A stretch of DNA of 64,000 bases from Argyresthia goedartella (GCA_949825045.1 OX463827.1:6718501-6782500); one strand, 5' to 3'; numbered from the stretch's first letter, positions 42,855 to 53,834 are shown. The notes: generated from the letters alone by a model not told the origin. Made by a program: numbers and translations.

Positions 42855-43306
42855 AATAGTAGTTTATGTGACTGCTACATAATGGAGGGCATTAATACGC
42901 GAGAGCGGGTTTATTAAACGAGCCGAAGGCGAGTTTCATAATAATATCACTCGAGAGTTTTTATGCCTAATTATGTACAGTTACATACACTAGTTTATCT
43001 ACACACATATCATAAGCTCTCTTTGATGTGTTCAGGAACCGCATGTTTGACCGGCATTGTGGCTCTGCAGTTGTTTAGCTTGTCTGTAGTACCAACTTCA
43101 CAGACAAACTAGGGGCGGCACGCAGGCGGGCGTCGGCGTTCGAAATTTGAATATCATAATATGTAGAAAAAGTACACATTATGGTCATAATGTGTAATTT
43201 TTCAGATAAGAAATGAGTTTTTACCAAGTAATTTAACATTATGCTGATCGTAACGTGCGGTTTTTGTACGCAGTAAAGAGGGTTTATGATACGTGTGTAG
43301 ATTAAC
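42855..43306 (-). repeat. Composite repeat E, copy 1
   Basis: On the minus strand: TTTATCTACACACGTATCAT-type left end (right side here), palindrome ACACATTATGACCATAATGT, then one GCCGACGCCCGCCTGCGTGC unit, GCCACAATGCCGGTCAAACA, a second inverted end (ATGATATGTGTGTAGATAAA), and a long hairpin module ending ATGTAGCAGTCACATAAACT. Hairpin 42912-42939 has loop GAGCCGAAGGCGAG. This copy carries one internal unit instead of two. Confidence 0.85.
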
Positions 43307-43387
43307 TTCTATATGTTTCAATATGTTAATCTTGTACTATCGAATGGTGACGTTTTTGAAGTTTTTTTTTTTCACAACATTTAACAC

Positions 43388-43498
43388 TGACCGCCATACT
43401 CAGAGTCATTTAATGAACGATTAATCCTATTCCAAATTTGAATTTAATTACAAAATCGTTCACTAAGTAATCCTTAAACGACTCTGGGTATGGCCGTG
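43388..43498 (-). mobile_element. Small palindromic MITE, family I copy 1
   Basis: CCGCCATACTCAGAGTCATT faces GACTCTGGGTATGGCCGTG. The whole ~110 bp is an imperfect palindrome. Copy 2, in reverse, is at 44313-44432. Confidence 0.7.
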
Positions 43499-43888
43499 AA
43501 ACAACAATCGAGAGGCCAGAAGAAAGGGATATAAATATGTCCCAAAGTTACTTAACTACTGTATTATCTAACAACCAAAACAAATCATAACATACCAGAC
43601 TACAAAAGACCTTTCTAATTACCATACATTAATCAGTACCATAAAGAACAAGTCATTTAATTAACAAATTTAATTACATAGTCCGCACTCTCATTCACAC
43701 ATTAGGACTAATTTGATGGATAGACAGATGGACATAGTAATTGTTAGTTTGAACTTCTAATTTCCTGCTTGGTGTGACTTTGATGCCGGTGCATGCCAAA
43801 GGATTATGGAGTAATATAAAAGTTAGTAAGTAAGTACATAACGTACTTAGTTCATGTACGCATACATAGATTTCGTCTCCCTTTTACC

Positions 43889-44307
43889 TTAAGGCGATAC
43901 CTCGTCCGTGCAAAATTCCCTGTTACTCCAGGCGGAAAGAAGTGTGAGAGGGACGGAATCGGGAAAAAATATCTTAACGTAGCGCTAAACAAAAAAAATA
44001 ATGTTTAAAAATAAACGCAGCTATTTTGTTAAAACGTTTTTAAGGAGATTTTGCGAATACATAATATCTACATTTTGAACGCAGTTTCACAATAAAATTA
44101 GTTAGGATTTCAGAATTACAGGAAAAAATAAAACAATGTAGAGGTGTTTTCGTAATTAAATTCTATCGAGAAAATTTCATCCAATCGCGTTTCCTTTAGT
44201 GAAAATCTTGATCAAATACTCAATAACCCAAAAATCAAATCTGTAGATGGCTTCATGGTGGAGAAAATGGATTCGAAAATAACCCCATTTTTTTCGTATC
44301 ACCTTAA
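43889..44307 (+). mobile_element. TTAA-flanked MITE, family H copy 1
   Basis: TTAA at 43889-43892 and 44304-44307 flank short inverted ends GGCGATAC and GTATCACC. TTAA target duplications are the hallmark of piggyBac transposons, so a piggyBac-mobilised MITE is inferred. Interior: CCCTGTTACTCCAGGCGGAA, GGACGGAATCGGGAAAAAAT; no ORF. Confidence 0.65.
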
Positions 44308-44312
44308 CGTCT

Positions 44313-44432
44313 TACCGCCATATCCAGAGTCGTTTAATGATCCATTAAGGATTACTTAGTGATCGATTTTGTGTGTAAATTCAAATTTGGAATCAGATTA
44401 ATAGTTCATTTAATGACTCCAGTTAGTGCCCC
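44313..44432 (+). mobile_element. Small palindromic MITE, family I copy 2
   Basis: CCGCCATATCCAGAGTCGTT then ATTACTTAGTGATCGATTTT and AATTTGGAATCAGATTAATA, ending in TTTAATGACTCC. It equals copy 1 read in reverse and lies 5 bp from the H element's right TTAA. Confidence 0.65.
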
Positions 44433-44461
44433 CAGTATAAAGGCGAGTCACTATTCTGTAA

Positions 44462-44760
44462 AAAAGAGCTCCGTGGTCTAATGGGTTTCACGCTTGCTCC
44501 TCAAACAGGAGATGCAGGTTCGATTCCTGACCATGTACCAATGAGATGATTAATTTGTCTTAAGTACATAATACGGACGTTCTAACGGTGATGAAAATAA
44601 TTTTCAGGAAACCTTCATTACTCCGTAGCTGCGGCACTGGGCTAGCCCCCTGTCACGCAAAATGGAGTATTGAATAACTGGCTCAAAGTGGGCACAATTG
44701 TGCCTTTGCCACCCCGTATGGGACGCTATGTTATTTTACTATTCTCTGAATAACTTTGAG
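44462..44760 (+). mobile_element. tRNA-derived SINE (type 3) with downstream body
   Basis: The head GAGCTCCGTGGTCTAATGGG (A box) and GCAGGTTCGATTCCTGACC (B box) looks tRNA-like, but its acceptor and anticodon stems do not pair properly. The body includes GAAAATAATTTTCAGGAAAC, GTAGCTGCGGCACTGGGCTA, GTCACGCAAAATGGAGTATT and GCCACCCCGTATGGGACGC. Pieces of the body recur at 33.45, 46.62 and 49.85 kb. Confidence 0.65.
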
Positions 44761-44890
44761 TACTGCATATAGACTTCTAGGAGTGGTCAAAGATATGTGG
44801 AGAAAAAATAGTGTCGACTCGCCTTCGTACTGGTCGCACGGTAGCTATTAATATATTCAAATAAAATTTTGAAAGATATGCGCTAATCCT

Positions 44891-45323
44891 TTAAGGGTAT
44901 ACCTCGTCCCTGCAAAGGTTCCCGTTACTCCAGGCGGAAAGACCCGCAGTGTGAGAGGGACGGAATCGGGAAAAAATTACATAACGTAGCGCCAAACCAC
45001 ATAAAAATTGTTTAAAAATAAACTACGCTATTTTGTCCAAAAAAAAACAAGAAGAGTTTGCTCAAGCATAATATCCACATTTTGAATGTAATTCCGCAAT
45101 GAAATAAGCTAGGATTTCAGAATTACAGGAAAAAAATAAATAATTTAGAGGTTTTTTTCGCAATTAAATTCTATTGAGAAAATTTCACCCATCGCGTTTT
45201 CCTTCTGTGATAATTTTAATCAAATACTCAATAAACGTTACCCTAAAAATCAAATCTTTAGATGACTTTATAATGCAGTAAATGGATTCTAAAATACCCC
45301 ATATTTTTTTCGTATCACCTTAA
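44891..45323 (+). mobile_element. TTAA-flanked MITE, family H copy 2
   Basis: TTAA at 44891-44894 and 45320-45323. It follows copy 1 throughout (TACTCCAGGCGGAAAGACCC, GAGGGACGGAATCGGGAAAA, GGATTTCAGAATTACAGGAA, TTTCGTATCACC) with many small differences, so both are old. Its right TTAA is shared with repeat J copy 2. Confidence 0.65.
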
Positions 45324-45625
45324 GGGGACGCATTCGGTCAAAACAGCCTTTTGTAAATCTCAAGCAACATACACAAAATAAGAGTGTTATAGCTGTAGTT
45401 CCTTTATACCAGCTTTTTGATCATTACATGAGTGTCAGCTTGCATTTGTAAACGTATAAATGTTATTTAAATATTTTTGCTCGATAGATAAAACTCCCGA
45501 AGTTATCACAAAATATATTTATCACAATATTTTTTTCGAATTTTAATTTATTTACTAGTCATTTATTTAATCGCTATAAAAACTAATATGGTTGTTGCTC
45601 GGTTATTAAAAAGTGAAGAGACTTT
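45324..45625 (+). repeat. Dispersed repeat J, copy 2
   Basis: GGGGACGCATTCGGTCAAAA, TTTTGTAAATCTCAAGCAAC and AAACTCCCGAAGTTATCACA match copy 1 in order. The interior is shortened. Confidence 0.6.
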
Positions 45626-45639
45626 TTAACATTTGAATC

Positions 45640-45800
45640 ATTATTATTAGCCTAAATCATCCCACTGCTGGGCAAAGACCTCTCTTCCCCTCCTCCACTC
45701 TTCACGCCCCTGGGCTACCTCCCACCAGTTGTTGTTTTGGTACCTCAATTTGTCACTCCAGCGCTCCCTGGGTCGGATACGTCCTCTTTTTCTAATATAT
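45640..45800 (-). mobile_element. LINE 3' end
   Basis: On the minus strand it ends CCCAGCAGTGGGATGATTTA followed by (ATA)n. This is the 3' signature of a common lepidopteran LINE, related in form to 2665-2750. The upstream part (GAGTGGAGGAGGGGAAGAGA, GTGACAAATTGAGGTACC) could be the end of its ORF. Confidence 0.6.
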
Positions 45801-45829
45801 TATAACTTCATATTGCTCTAAAAGTAAGC

Positions 45830-46200
45830 TGAAGATAAAATTCATAGTTCCGCTGTCGGGGTGCAAATCAGTCTTAAGAAGCCTCAGTAGGCCAAAACAT
45901 AAACAGCCTTTGTAAATCTCAGGTAACGCAAAACAGGAGTATTAAAGCAGTTGCTTCTTTATAAGTTTCTTGTTGTGTTAACGTAATTTAATTATTTTTG
46001 TTCGATAGTAAAGTCTCAAAGTTATTTCACAATATATATTAACAATTTCGCACCGGATTTGAATTTATGAACTTGTTGTTATTTAATCGCTCTACAAAAC
46101 ACTCAGTAATGTTGCTATGTTAGTCCACTATACATCGGCGTAGAGCGTTTTAAGCTGAAGATGAAATTCTAGGTTCCGCTATCGGGGTGCCCAGCCTTAA
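45830..46200 (+). repeat. Dispersed repeat J, copy 3
   Basis: CAGTAGGCCAAAACATAAAC, TTTGTAAATCTCAGGTAACG, AAAGTCTCAAAGTTATTTCA and ACTATACATCGGCGTAGAGC follow copy 1. The copy is bracketed by two near-identical stretches (GTTCCGCTGTCGGGGTGC at 45849 and GTTCCGCTATCGGGGTGC at 46173). Confidence 0.6.
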
Positions 46201-46609
46201 GATAAATTGTATTCATAGCTATAAACGGCTTAACAAAAGGCTTAAAAAGTAACATCATTGATGGTATTAAAAACGATAAGAAATATATTTCGAATTGTGT
46301 TTCAAATGAAAAAAGTAGTGAGTAATAAAATACAATCAAAAAAAGTCTGGGGTCACACATCGCATTCCAAACTTACGATGGTATTATAAGCTTAGAAAAA
46401 GTTATATTTTATACTTAATCCGGAGCACATTAATAACCTACAATACCAAGATTTAGAGTTGTATTCATAGAAAATACTGTCATGTCTTAGTATAATAAGG
46501 ACGGGTGTATAATCCACCGTGACCGAGCCGAGAGATGGTGGGATAAGAAGCGGAAGGTGCTATAACTTTATCACTACTATGCGCACACGCAATAGTACGA
46601 TGCCATTTA

Positions 46610-46720
46610 GTATGGTACGGACAGTTGAAATGGAGTATTGAATAACTGCGAATAAATAACTGGCCACAACTGTGCCTCTACCGCCCCGTATGGGAAACGA
46701 CGTGACGCTATGTTATGTTA
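46610..46720 (+). repeat. SINE type 3 body fragment
   Basis: AAATGGAGTATTGAATAACT, CAACTGTGCCTCTACC and GCCCCGTATGGGAAACGACG match 44655-44740. Confidence 0.55.
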
Positions 46721-46864
46721 AAGTAGTTAAAATAGACATGCGTTTTTATAAAATCGGAAAGATTATATTTGTTACTGTAAAAGTGAGAAGTAAAAGTAAG
46801 AGGCTGGCTTTGGGAGGCAAACTATTAGACTTGTCGCGGGGTTTCCGTAGGACAATAAACCCCT

Positions 46865-47364
46865 TTTATCTACATACGTATCATAAACCCTCTTTACTGC
46901 GTTCAAAAACCGCACGTTACGATCAGCATTATGTTAAACTACTTGGTAAAAACTCATTTCGTATCTGGAAAGCTACACATAATGGTCATTATGTGTAGTT
47001 TTTCTACATATAATGACATTCAAATTTCGAATGCCGACGCCCACCCGCGTGCTGTCCCTAGTTTGTCTGTGAAGTTGGTACTGACATTCAAATTTCGAAC
47101 GCCGACGCCCGTCTGCGTGAAGTTGGTACTAAAGAACAAGCTAAACAATTGCAGAACCACAATGCCGGTCAAACATGCGGTTCCTGAACACATCAAAGAG
47201 AGCGTACGATATGTGTGTAGATAAACTAGTGTATGTAACTGTACATAATTAGGCATTAAAACTCTCGAGTGATATTATTATGAAACTCGCCTTCGGCTCG
47301 TTTCATAAACCCACTCTCGAGTTTTAACGCCCTCCATTATGCAGCAGTCACATAAACTACTATT
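46865..47364 (+). repeat. Composite repeat E, copy 2
   Basis: Left end TTTATCTACATACGTATCAT; palindrome CACATAATGGTCATTATGTG near 46977; two copies of the GAAGTTGGTACT unit; inverted end ATATGTGTGTAGATAAACTA; then hairpin module ACTCTCGAGTGATATTATTA through 47281-47306 to CACATAAACTACTAT. An open frame of 97 codons at 46931-47224 lies inside. Confidence 0.85.
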
Positions 47365-47369
47365 ATAAT

Positions 47370-47840
47370 CGACTTCACAATAGGAGGAGGTTTACTGTTC
47401 GTCGGGATCCGATTTCTCCAAGACAGATGGATCGATTTGGATAACAGATTTTTAGTCTGAAACAGGACAGGATTTGATGATGGGATCCTGGAGAAATCGA
47501 GGGGGCTCTTCAAATGTTATAGGGAGACCTATAGCGATCTTTTTATTGTTCATTAACTCGAGCTCGGGAAGCGTCTTCTTGCGATGTGGAACTGGTGTTT
47601 AACACCACAGATGGCTGTACCGGAACCGGAGTACGTAGTACTATTATGTATTATGTGGTATAAGTTGCGATTTGCGATATGATAGCTTTATTAAGGTTGG
47701 TCTCGTCAGTAATGTATGCTCGTCGTAAGGCATAATCGTGAAATGGAAGAGAAAATATCATGGACGGATAGAGTTACAAGTGTTGCCGTATAGTGAAAAA
47801 AAAAAAGGAGTAGAGCATATACGGCTGATATTAAACTGCA
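47370..47840. other. No gene recognised
   Basis: Two facing stretches (GATCCGATTTCTCCA near 47408 and GATGGGATCCTGGAGAAATC near 47477) suggest a small palindrome. Nothing else seen. Confidence 0.4.
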
Positions 47841-47844
47841 GTAT

Positions 47845-48325
47845 TTTGCACACAATATGCGTAACAAATACAACCTGTTTCAACTGAACGTAAGTGTGGT
47901 AGGTTAAAAGAACGCTTCAGGCATCATCTCGAAGTTAAGTTCTGTAGAACGACATCTCACAGTAAAAGTACTAGCCATGCAGCAGTTTCTGTATACAATA
48001 AATTACCAAAAAATATCAAGCTTCTCCCTGGTGATCGATTCCTCAAGGTATTAAAGGAATATCTACTTGTTATGTGCCCATACAATCTGAAAGAATATTA
48101 TGAAAATTGTAAATAGTTTTCAATACTGATTATTGATCTAATGCTGAAATTTTACTAATTTATTATTTAATGAGCTATGAAATAATGTACCTAATGTTAT
48201 TATTATCTATTATACTAATTCTAAATTATCAAATTGCTATGCCATTATCGGTAAAATTACACTTGTACCACATTTTTTGTAAACATCATACTATACTGTA
48301 ATTTATTGCAATAAAATGAAATGAA
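47845..48325 (+). pseudogene. LINE ORF2 C-terminus and 3' UTR
   Basis: Across two or three frames it reads HNMRNKYNLFQLNVSVV, KERFRHHLEVKF, then SVYNKLPKNIKLLPG and LKEYLLVMCPYNLKEYYEN, the typical end of jockey/CR1 ORF2. The AATAAAATGAAATGAATGAA tail at 48309-48328 marks the 3' end. It may belong to the same family as the RT fragment at 31.1-31.7 kb. Confidence 0.7.
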
Positions 48326-48329
48326 TGAA

Positions 48330-49740
48330 AATGACTGATCTTACTAGGCAAGATCTTGGGACGCAGAAGACCTGGTCAGCTACGTACCTCCTGGCTTCAA
48401 AACCTCCGGAATGGTTCGGGATGTGCACGACGTCCCTATCCCGTGCAGATTACCTTAATGGTCGACAACCTCCAATAGAAGAGGGTACCCAAAGAAGGAG
48501 AAGGCTGTACATGCGCATAACCAATACTGTATTCTCGATTGGTAGCCAGATCAGCACGATCTTATAAGTTTACCGCTCGCTGGCACCTGCAGCAAAATTC
48601 TTTCGAGATGTGAAAAGTCATCAGTGACAAGTTGCTAGCTTATCGCCCGAAATGAAACGGACCCCCTGATTCCCTTACGTTTTATGACTGTTTAATATTA
48701 AAAATACTGACCTACTCACACAAAGTCGCCGCGTTAGCCTCTATATTTACTTTGCTAATTAGCGTAAAGGAAACTCCATCAAACCGTAAAATTCTGGCAC
48801 AATGCGTGAAACTTAGCGAAACCGTCAAAGGGAACCGATTTGTTACGTAAAATTCTTCGCAAGACATTGCACTGAGTCATGAGATGGTAATAATGAGTAA
48901 TGGTTGAGGTCATGAGGGTAATTTAGATGAGTAGCTTATGAGTTGCAATGGATTTGAAGATTACCTTCTCTTAAAGTGCGGCGATCTTCTTTCTTTCTAG
49001 AGTTTCCTGAGGATCGTCATTATCATAATTATGTATATTATAAACATGTTATTACGAATTAATTTTTTTCCAATTTGTAGGCGCGTCTTATAAATTTGTC
49101 TGTTTCAAAACGCAATATCAGATTCATCTAAAGGCTAACAAAGTTCGATCAAGAAGTAATCGGTTAGTGGGTAAATACATGTGTTGGATCTATTGTCAAC
49201 AAAACGACACAGCTGACAGACAACCTATTCATCTTTTTACACACATAATGTTATAAATACCTAATTCAGGTAATAATAGTTCCTAGAGCATTCTTCCGCC
49301 ATTGTTGTTCATAGCGAACTAATCAATGAACTTTTTGTTCAATCGTAATTGGTAATAGTGTGTTCACGTTCACTGTAAAAGAGTATAATAGGATTAATCG
49401 TCATTGTTTTGTTGTTGTTTGTTATTTTTGTTAAAGTTCGATTAATGATTATAGCCTAGCTTGTGAGTGCAACCGGATAGAGTAAGCAAAATATTGTTGG
49501 TACCGCTTATGGCTCTCCGAGAGATGAAAGTAAAGGGTAGAAAGTTATCACAGACCCAAGCACGGTCCATCACGACTGTACGTATGTAGGCAGAGACTAG
49601 ATGCCTTACCGGTTCTGTGAGCCCTTTACATTAGGTTCGATGCCAGAGGTTAAACGAGTATTGGGATAGTAGGTATTGAAGTGAAAATCTGTACAATCAA
49701 GGAAGGCCGATGCAGCCAGATCAATGTAGGTGTAGCTTAT
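48330..49740. other. No gene recognised
   Basis: The 80-codon frame at 48325-48567 has no recognisable domain and starts in a LINE tail. The rest is AT-rich without a clear repeat. Confidence 0.4.
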
Positions 49741-49805
49741 ACAATTGTGCACAAAGGCGAGGTCTAATAAGATATTTCTTCCAGCAAACCAAATTGTCTC
49801 TCGAT
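49740..49805 (-). mobile_element. LINE 3' UTR fragment
   Basis: The minus strand has TTGGTTTGCTGGAAGAAATA and CCTCGCCTTTGTGCACAATT, matching blocks of the 3' UTR at 0.85 and 11.5 kb. Confidence 0.5.
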
Positions 49806-49844
49806 CTATTTATATTTCATAATATAAAAGAGATCGAGAGCGAG

Positions 49845-49915
49845 GAATAAAGGTAACACCATTGTGCTTTTACCACTCCTTATTGGGAAACGGTATCCTA
49901 TGTTAAGTGTTTTCG
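49845..49915 (+). repeat. SINE type 3 body fragment
   Basis: ACCATTGTGCTTTTACCACT and TTGGGAAACGGTATCCTATG resemble the end of the 44.7-kb body. Short and diverged. Confidence 0.4.
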
Positions 49916-50165
49916 TAAGTCAAAGATGAGTTGGCACAGTGTAAAAGCTCTAATACTCCATTCTACAATGCGTACGTTTGCAATTGCAACATTTCCTTGG
50001 GACATTAAGTTTCCCGACTCATTTGCATGTTCTCACAATTGCGTGCCTCATTAGTGGTGGAGAGGAGATTATTTCTAGACATGTCTCAGTAAATAATAGC
50101 TGGTATAGTCTATGGATTAGCTTTCATTGTTTATTTACAGATTCACTGTTGGTCTTTGATGTTGG

Positions 50166-50352
50166 AGTTCGACGACCTCTGTCCGACTGGCTCTGTCTAC
50201 CACGCGAGAGGTCCTGGGTTCGATCCCTGGCTAGGGGTGAAGAAAAAAAAACCCAGGCAATGTGTGTGATGTCGCTGTTTCTGGTACCCACGACACAGGG
50301 TATCCTAGTGTGGGGCCAGAAGCATTTTATGTGCCTGTATGTAAATATTGTT
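50166..50352 (+). mobile_element. tRNA-derived SINE (type 1), internally shortened
   Basis: GACGACCTCTGTCCGACTGG (A box region with a deletion), GGGTTCGATCCC (B box), A-run, GTCGCTGTTTCTGGTACCCA, GGGTATCCTAGTGTGGGGCC. The 128-codon frame across it is not a gene. Confidence 0.8.
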
Positions 50353-50354
50353 GC

Positions 50355-51055
50355 AATATCCTAAATTGTTTCACTATGAAACTGAAAATATCAAAGCTAC
50401 TTTTTTTAACCCAACTCCGCATGTTTTGAACCAAGCGGCCAACAATACTCTGTACAAATTGATGCAAAATAATATAGTTTATTTGTGATTGTGTCGCATC
50501 TGCAATCGGTCTCTGTTTAACTATAAAGAGAAACAGACTCTGGATTAGCCATCAATGTTTATTGTTTATTTTGTTATTATACAACAAAGAAAGTGAATGC
50601 AATCGATCTCTTTTCTATAATAGTTCATTGTTTTACGCCCACTCATGACTGAGATAATATCAATATAACTGAACATCAACAGCAAATACAAACACCGTTA
50701 TTATTGTCTGCATGGACGCTCTGATCTAATAACATTTACAAGTGTAATGATTTGTGTGTTCCCGACTGTATGGAAGAGCAGAGAACCTACTCTGTTCTAG
50801 GTAAAGATTTTGTTCGGTTATAATGTTTCTTGACAGTATGTGGCTGAATGAATAATAAAAATGATAACCTGTCAATGCTCAATTATTGGCATTCGCTCAT
50901 ATCACTAAAGGTAATTTACCTTCAAATATAAGAAGTGAAAGGATAAACAGTGCTTTTACTAGTATCTAGTTTTAGATACTAGTGTCCTCTCAGCACGTAC
51001 TTTTACCAGCTAGTTTATAAAAGTAAAATAAAAGTTAAAAAGCAATCCAAAATAA
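50355..51055. other. No gene recognised
   Basis: AT-rich; a local palindrome, ACTAGTATCTAGTTTTAGAT then ACTAGT, lies near 50957. Nothing else identified. Confidence 0.4.
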
Positions 51056-51059
51056 GCAT

Positions 51060-51545
51060 TATATTCATTTTCTCAGGCTTTATTCGGTCCATTATCAGAA
51101 GATTTATTGTTGCACAATGAGACCGAAGGAGTCACTGATGGGCTTTTATCTCTGACACCACGGACATAGGGATTAAAAGGGCATATTCATTCATAATGCC
51201 CGGACGAGTTGAAACATTCCCAAGTAAGGTTAAGTCGCTGTCACACATCACTAAAATCAAATATAGATAACTGTAAAATCAAGGGGTTAATTTTAGTCCG
51301 TATAGCACACGAGCTGATGCCCGCTCAATATGTGGGGACCCGGACATAGCAGGGGGAGGTCTGACTCCTGGGCATAAGTAATTCCATTTTTTTCCCCTCC
51401 AACAGCAAAAAAAAAGGGGGAGCTTTTGGGATTTACACAAGCGGCCGATTAACATAAGGGATGGGGGATAAATAACAGGAGTTAGAATTAGCCAAACTTG
51501 ATTGTATCATTGCCACTTCGTTTGGAAAAGGGTTAAAACCCATGG
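51060..51545. repeat. Possible unclassified repeat
   Basis: Compositionally distinct, with G- and A-runs (GGGGACCCGGACATAGCAGG, AGCAAAAAAAAAGGGGGAGC). It resembles the 5' or 3' part of a LINE, but no frame or second copy in the window supports this. Confidence 0.3.
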
Positions 51546-51549
51546 ATTA

Positions 51550-52310
51550 TTATGATTATTATTATAATATTTGCTTCACTTACTTACTTTCTTTACTACT
51601 TAATATCATCTCATATAATATGTTGTGTTAGTTATGTATCTAACTTCGAAGCATGACGCAAGGTTATAGCAAGTTCACGATATGCCCCGAGCCCGGTTCC
51701 GCGAGTATAATAATCGCGCGAACAGTCACATTCGCATCGACAAAGGTAGGCGAGCGTCGAGAAAGCTGCGCGCGCGACGATACGCTCATTCTAATGAGAT
51801 ATCGAATGGGTAGCGATAGCGCTTGACCTTAGCTTACTCCGATAAGCGATAGGAGAAAATGACAGTGCATACACTTCTTCCTAAAAACATCGTTTAATCT
51901 GTAGATTCAAAATTGAAAAATACAAAATTAAAATACAATATAGATGCATATAAATACTTTTAGGCGAAGACATGACGAGAGTTTTGAATGATAAACGGGT
52001 GGGCCTATGCAGAATTAAATTACCTGAGTGGCACAACTTAAGTAGATATACAGATTTGCTTGATTTAGACAATAAAGATAGATCGCGACCACATTTTAAA
52101 TAGTAGTTCAATTCTCATTTATAAGTAATAAACTCCCTGATTACGAGTGGATAGAGAGTTAAGCAGTTATTTCAAATGACACGTTTTAAAAAGACGTTGT
52201 ATAATCAAACGTTTCATCACGACAGATCTTTTAGTAAACACCCAACCATCGAGTTAATTTAAATACAGCAATCATAATACAGCAGCCGGCGGCACAAACA
52301 TGCACATAAA
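51550..52310. other. No gene; CpG-rich patch
   Basis: 51690-51850 is CpG-rich (GAGTATAATAATCGCGCGAA, GCTGCGCGCGCGACGATACG) in AT-rich surroundings. A promoter is possible but not shown. The minus-strand frame at 51881-52111 has no known domain. Confidence 0.35.
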
Positions 52311-52314
52311 TATT

Positions 52315-52813
52315 TTTATCCACACACGTATTATAAACCCTCTTTACTGCGTACAAAAACCGCACGTTACGATCAGCATAATGTTAAACTACTTGGTAAA
52401 AACTCATTTCTTATCTGAAAAATTACACATTATGACCATAATGTGTAATTTTTCTACATATTATGACATTCAAATTTCGAACGCCGACGCCCACCTGCGT
52501 GCCGCTCCTAGTTTGTCTGTGAAGTTGGTACTGACATTCAAATTTCGAACGCCGACGCCCGCCTGCGTGAAGTTGGTACTACAGAACAAGCTATACAACG
52601 GCAGAGCCACAATGCCGGTCAAACACGCGGTTCCTGAACACATCAAAGAGAGCTTAAGATATGTGTGTAGATAAACTAGTGTATGGTAACTCTACATAAT
52701 TAGGCATTAAAACTCTCGAGCGATATTATTATGAAACTCGCCTTCGGCTCGTTTCATAAACCCACTCCCGAGTATTAATGCCCTCCATTAAGTAGCAGTC
52801 ACATAAACTACTA
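52315..52813 (+). repeat. Composite repeat E, copy 3
   Basis: All modules present: left end (TTTATCCACACACGTATTAT), palindrome ACATTATGACCATAATGTGT, two CGAACGCCGACGCCC units, inverted end and hairpin 52730-52757 with loop GAGCCGAAGGCGAG (minus-strand reading). The internal open frame extends to ATATGTGTGTAG as in copy 2. Confidence 0.88.
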
Positions 52814-52819
52814 ATCTAA

Positions 52820-53040
52820 TACACTGAGCATTCACTCAATTAATATTATGTTACAGGTCTAATGCCATGTGGTTAGATATCCTACTAAATCGGCCATTTC
52901 TCATTTCTACATCGGCTATTATTTATAAATGGTTGGTTGCTTTTAACCTGTCTGCACCAGAGGGAGGGCAATGTTTTCAAGCGCATGCACATTTCGTTAT
53001 CATGCGCTGTACCCCAAACGGCTGGACAGATTTTAAAAGG
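52820..53040. other. No gene recognised
   Basis: Short unique stretch; the open frames here are not supported. Confidence 0.35.
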
Positions 53041-53041
53041 C

Positions 53042-53830
53042 ATCAAATATAATGACCACCAAAATATTATTTTGCTACCCAAAATGGCTAAATGACCACC
53101 AAAAGTTGCAGAAAATATCAGGGCAAAATACTGCGGTAGCTTAGGTGAAGGTTAAAGGGGGTGAGCGAAGCGAAGAACCCTTTATCCTTCGTGTTATGTT
53201 GAACATGTTAGAACAACAAAAAATACTTAAAACATAAACTTGAGTACACATAAAATATTTTATCTACACACGTATCATAAACCCTCTTTACTGCGTACAA
53301 AAACCGCACGTTACGATCAGCATAATGTTAAACTACTTGGTAAAAACTCATTTCTTATCTAAAAAATTATACATAATGACCATAACGTGTAATTTTTCTA
53401 CATATTATGACATTCAAATTTCGAACGCCGACGCCCACCTGCGTGTCGCTCCTACTTTTCTGTGAAGTTGGTACTGACATTCAAATTTCGAACGCCGACG
53501 CCCGCCTGCGTCGCCTGCTACAGAACAAGCTAAACAACTGCAGAGCCACAATGCCGGTCAAACATGCGGTTCCTGAACACATCAAAGAGAGCTTATGATA
53601 TGTGTGTAGATAAACTAGTGTATGTAACTGTACATAATTAGGCATTAAAACTCTCGAGTGATATTATTATGAAACTCACCTTCGGCTCGTTTCATAAACC
53701 CATTCTCGAGTATTAATGCCCTCCATTATGTAGCAGTTACATAAACTACTATAAAACATAAAAAGTGTTTTTGTTGATCCTTTTTTGCTGTGAAAATCAG
53801 TATTTTTGATGTGCGATTAAATACTATCCA
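53042..53830 (-). mobile_element. Core-bearing miniature element with a B end and a C end, split by repeat E
   Basis: The left part (AATATAATGACCACCAAAAT, AATGACCACCAAAAGTTGCA) is a family B arm. The core follows on the minus strand (53118-53240, hairpin 53153-53184). After the inserted repeat E (53259-53752), the sequence resumes as AAAAAGTGTTTTTGTTGATC and AATCAGTATTTTTGATGTGC, the family C arm. Two unrelated ends thus flank one core. Confidence 0.65.
53259..53752 (+). repeat. Composite repeat E, copy 4
   Basis: Inserted within the core-bearing element. Complete, with left end TTTATCTACACACGTATCAT, two GCCGACGCCC units (the second shortened, CGCCTGCGTCGCCTGC), inverted end at about 53600 and hairpin 53670-53695. 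Confidence 0.85.
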
Positions 53831-53834
53831 TATT

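Noticed and set aside
44462..44540. Possible tRNA gene
   Set aside because: A and B box motifs are present, but the acceptor and anticodon stems do not pair and SINE body sequence follows.
48325..48567. 80-codon frame starting with MKMTDLTRQD
   Set aside because: Starts in the LINE (GAAAT)n tail, has no domain and no second copy; not supported as a gene.
49978..50364. 128-codon frame
   Set aside because: Its C-terminal half is the type 1 SINE and its N-terminal half has no domain.
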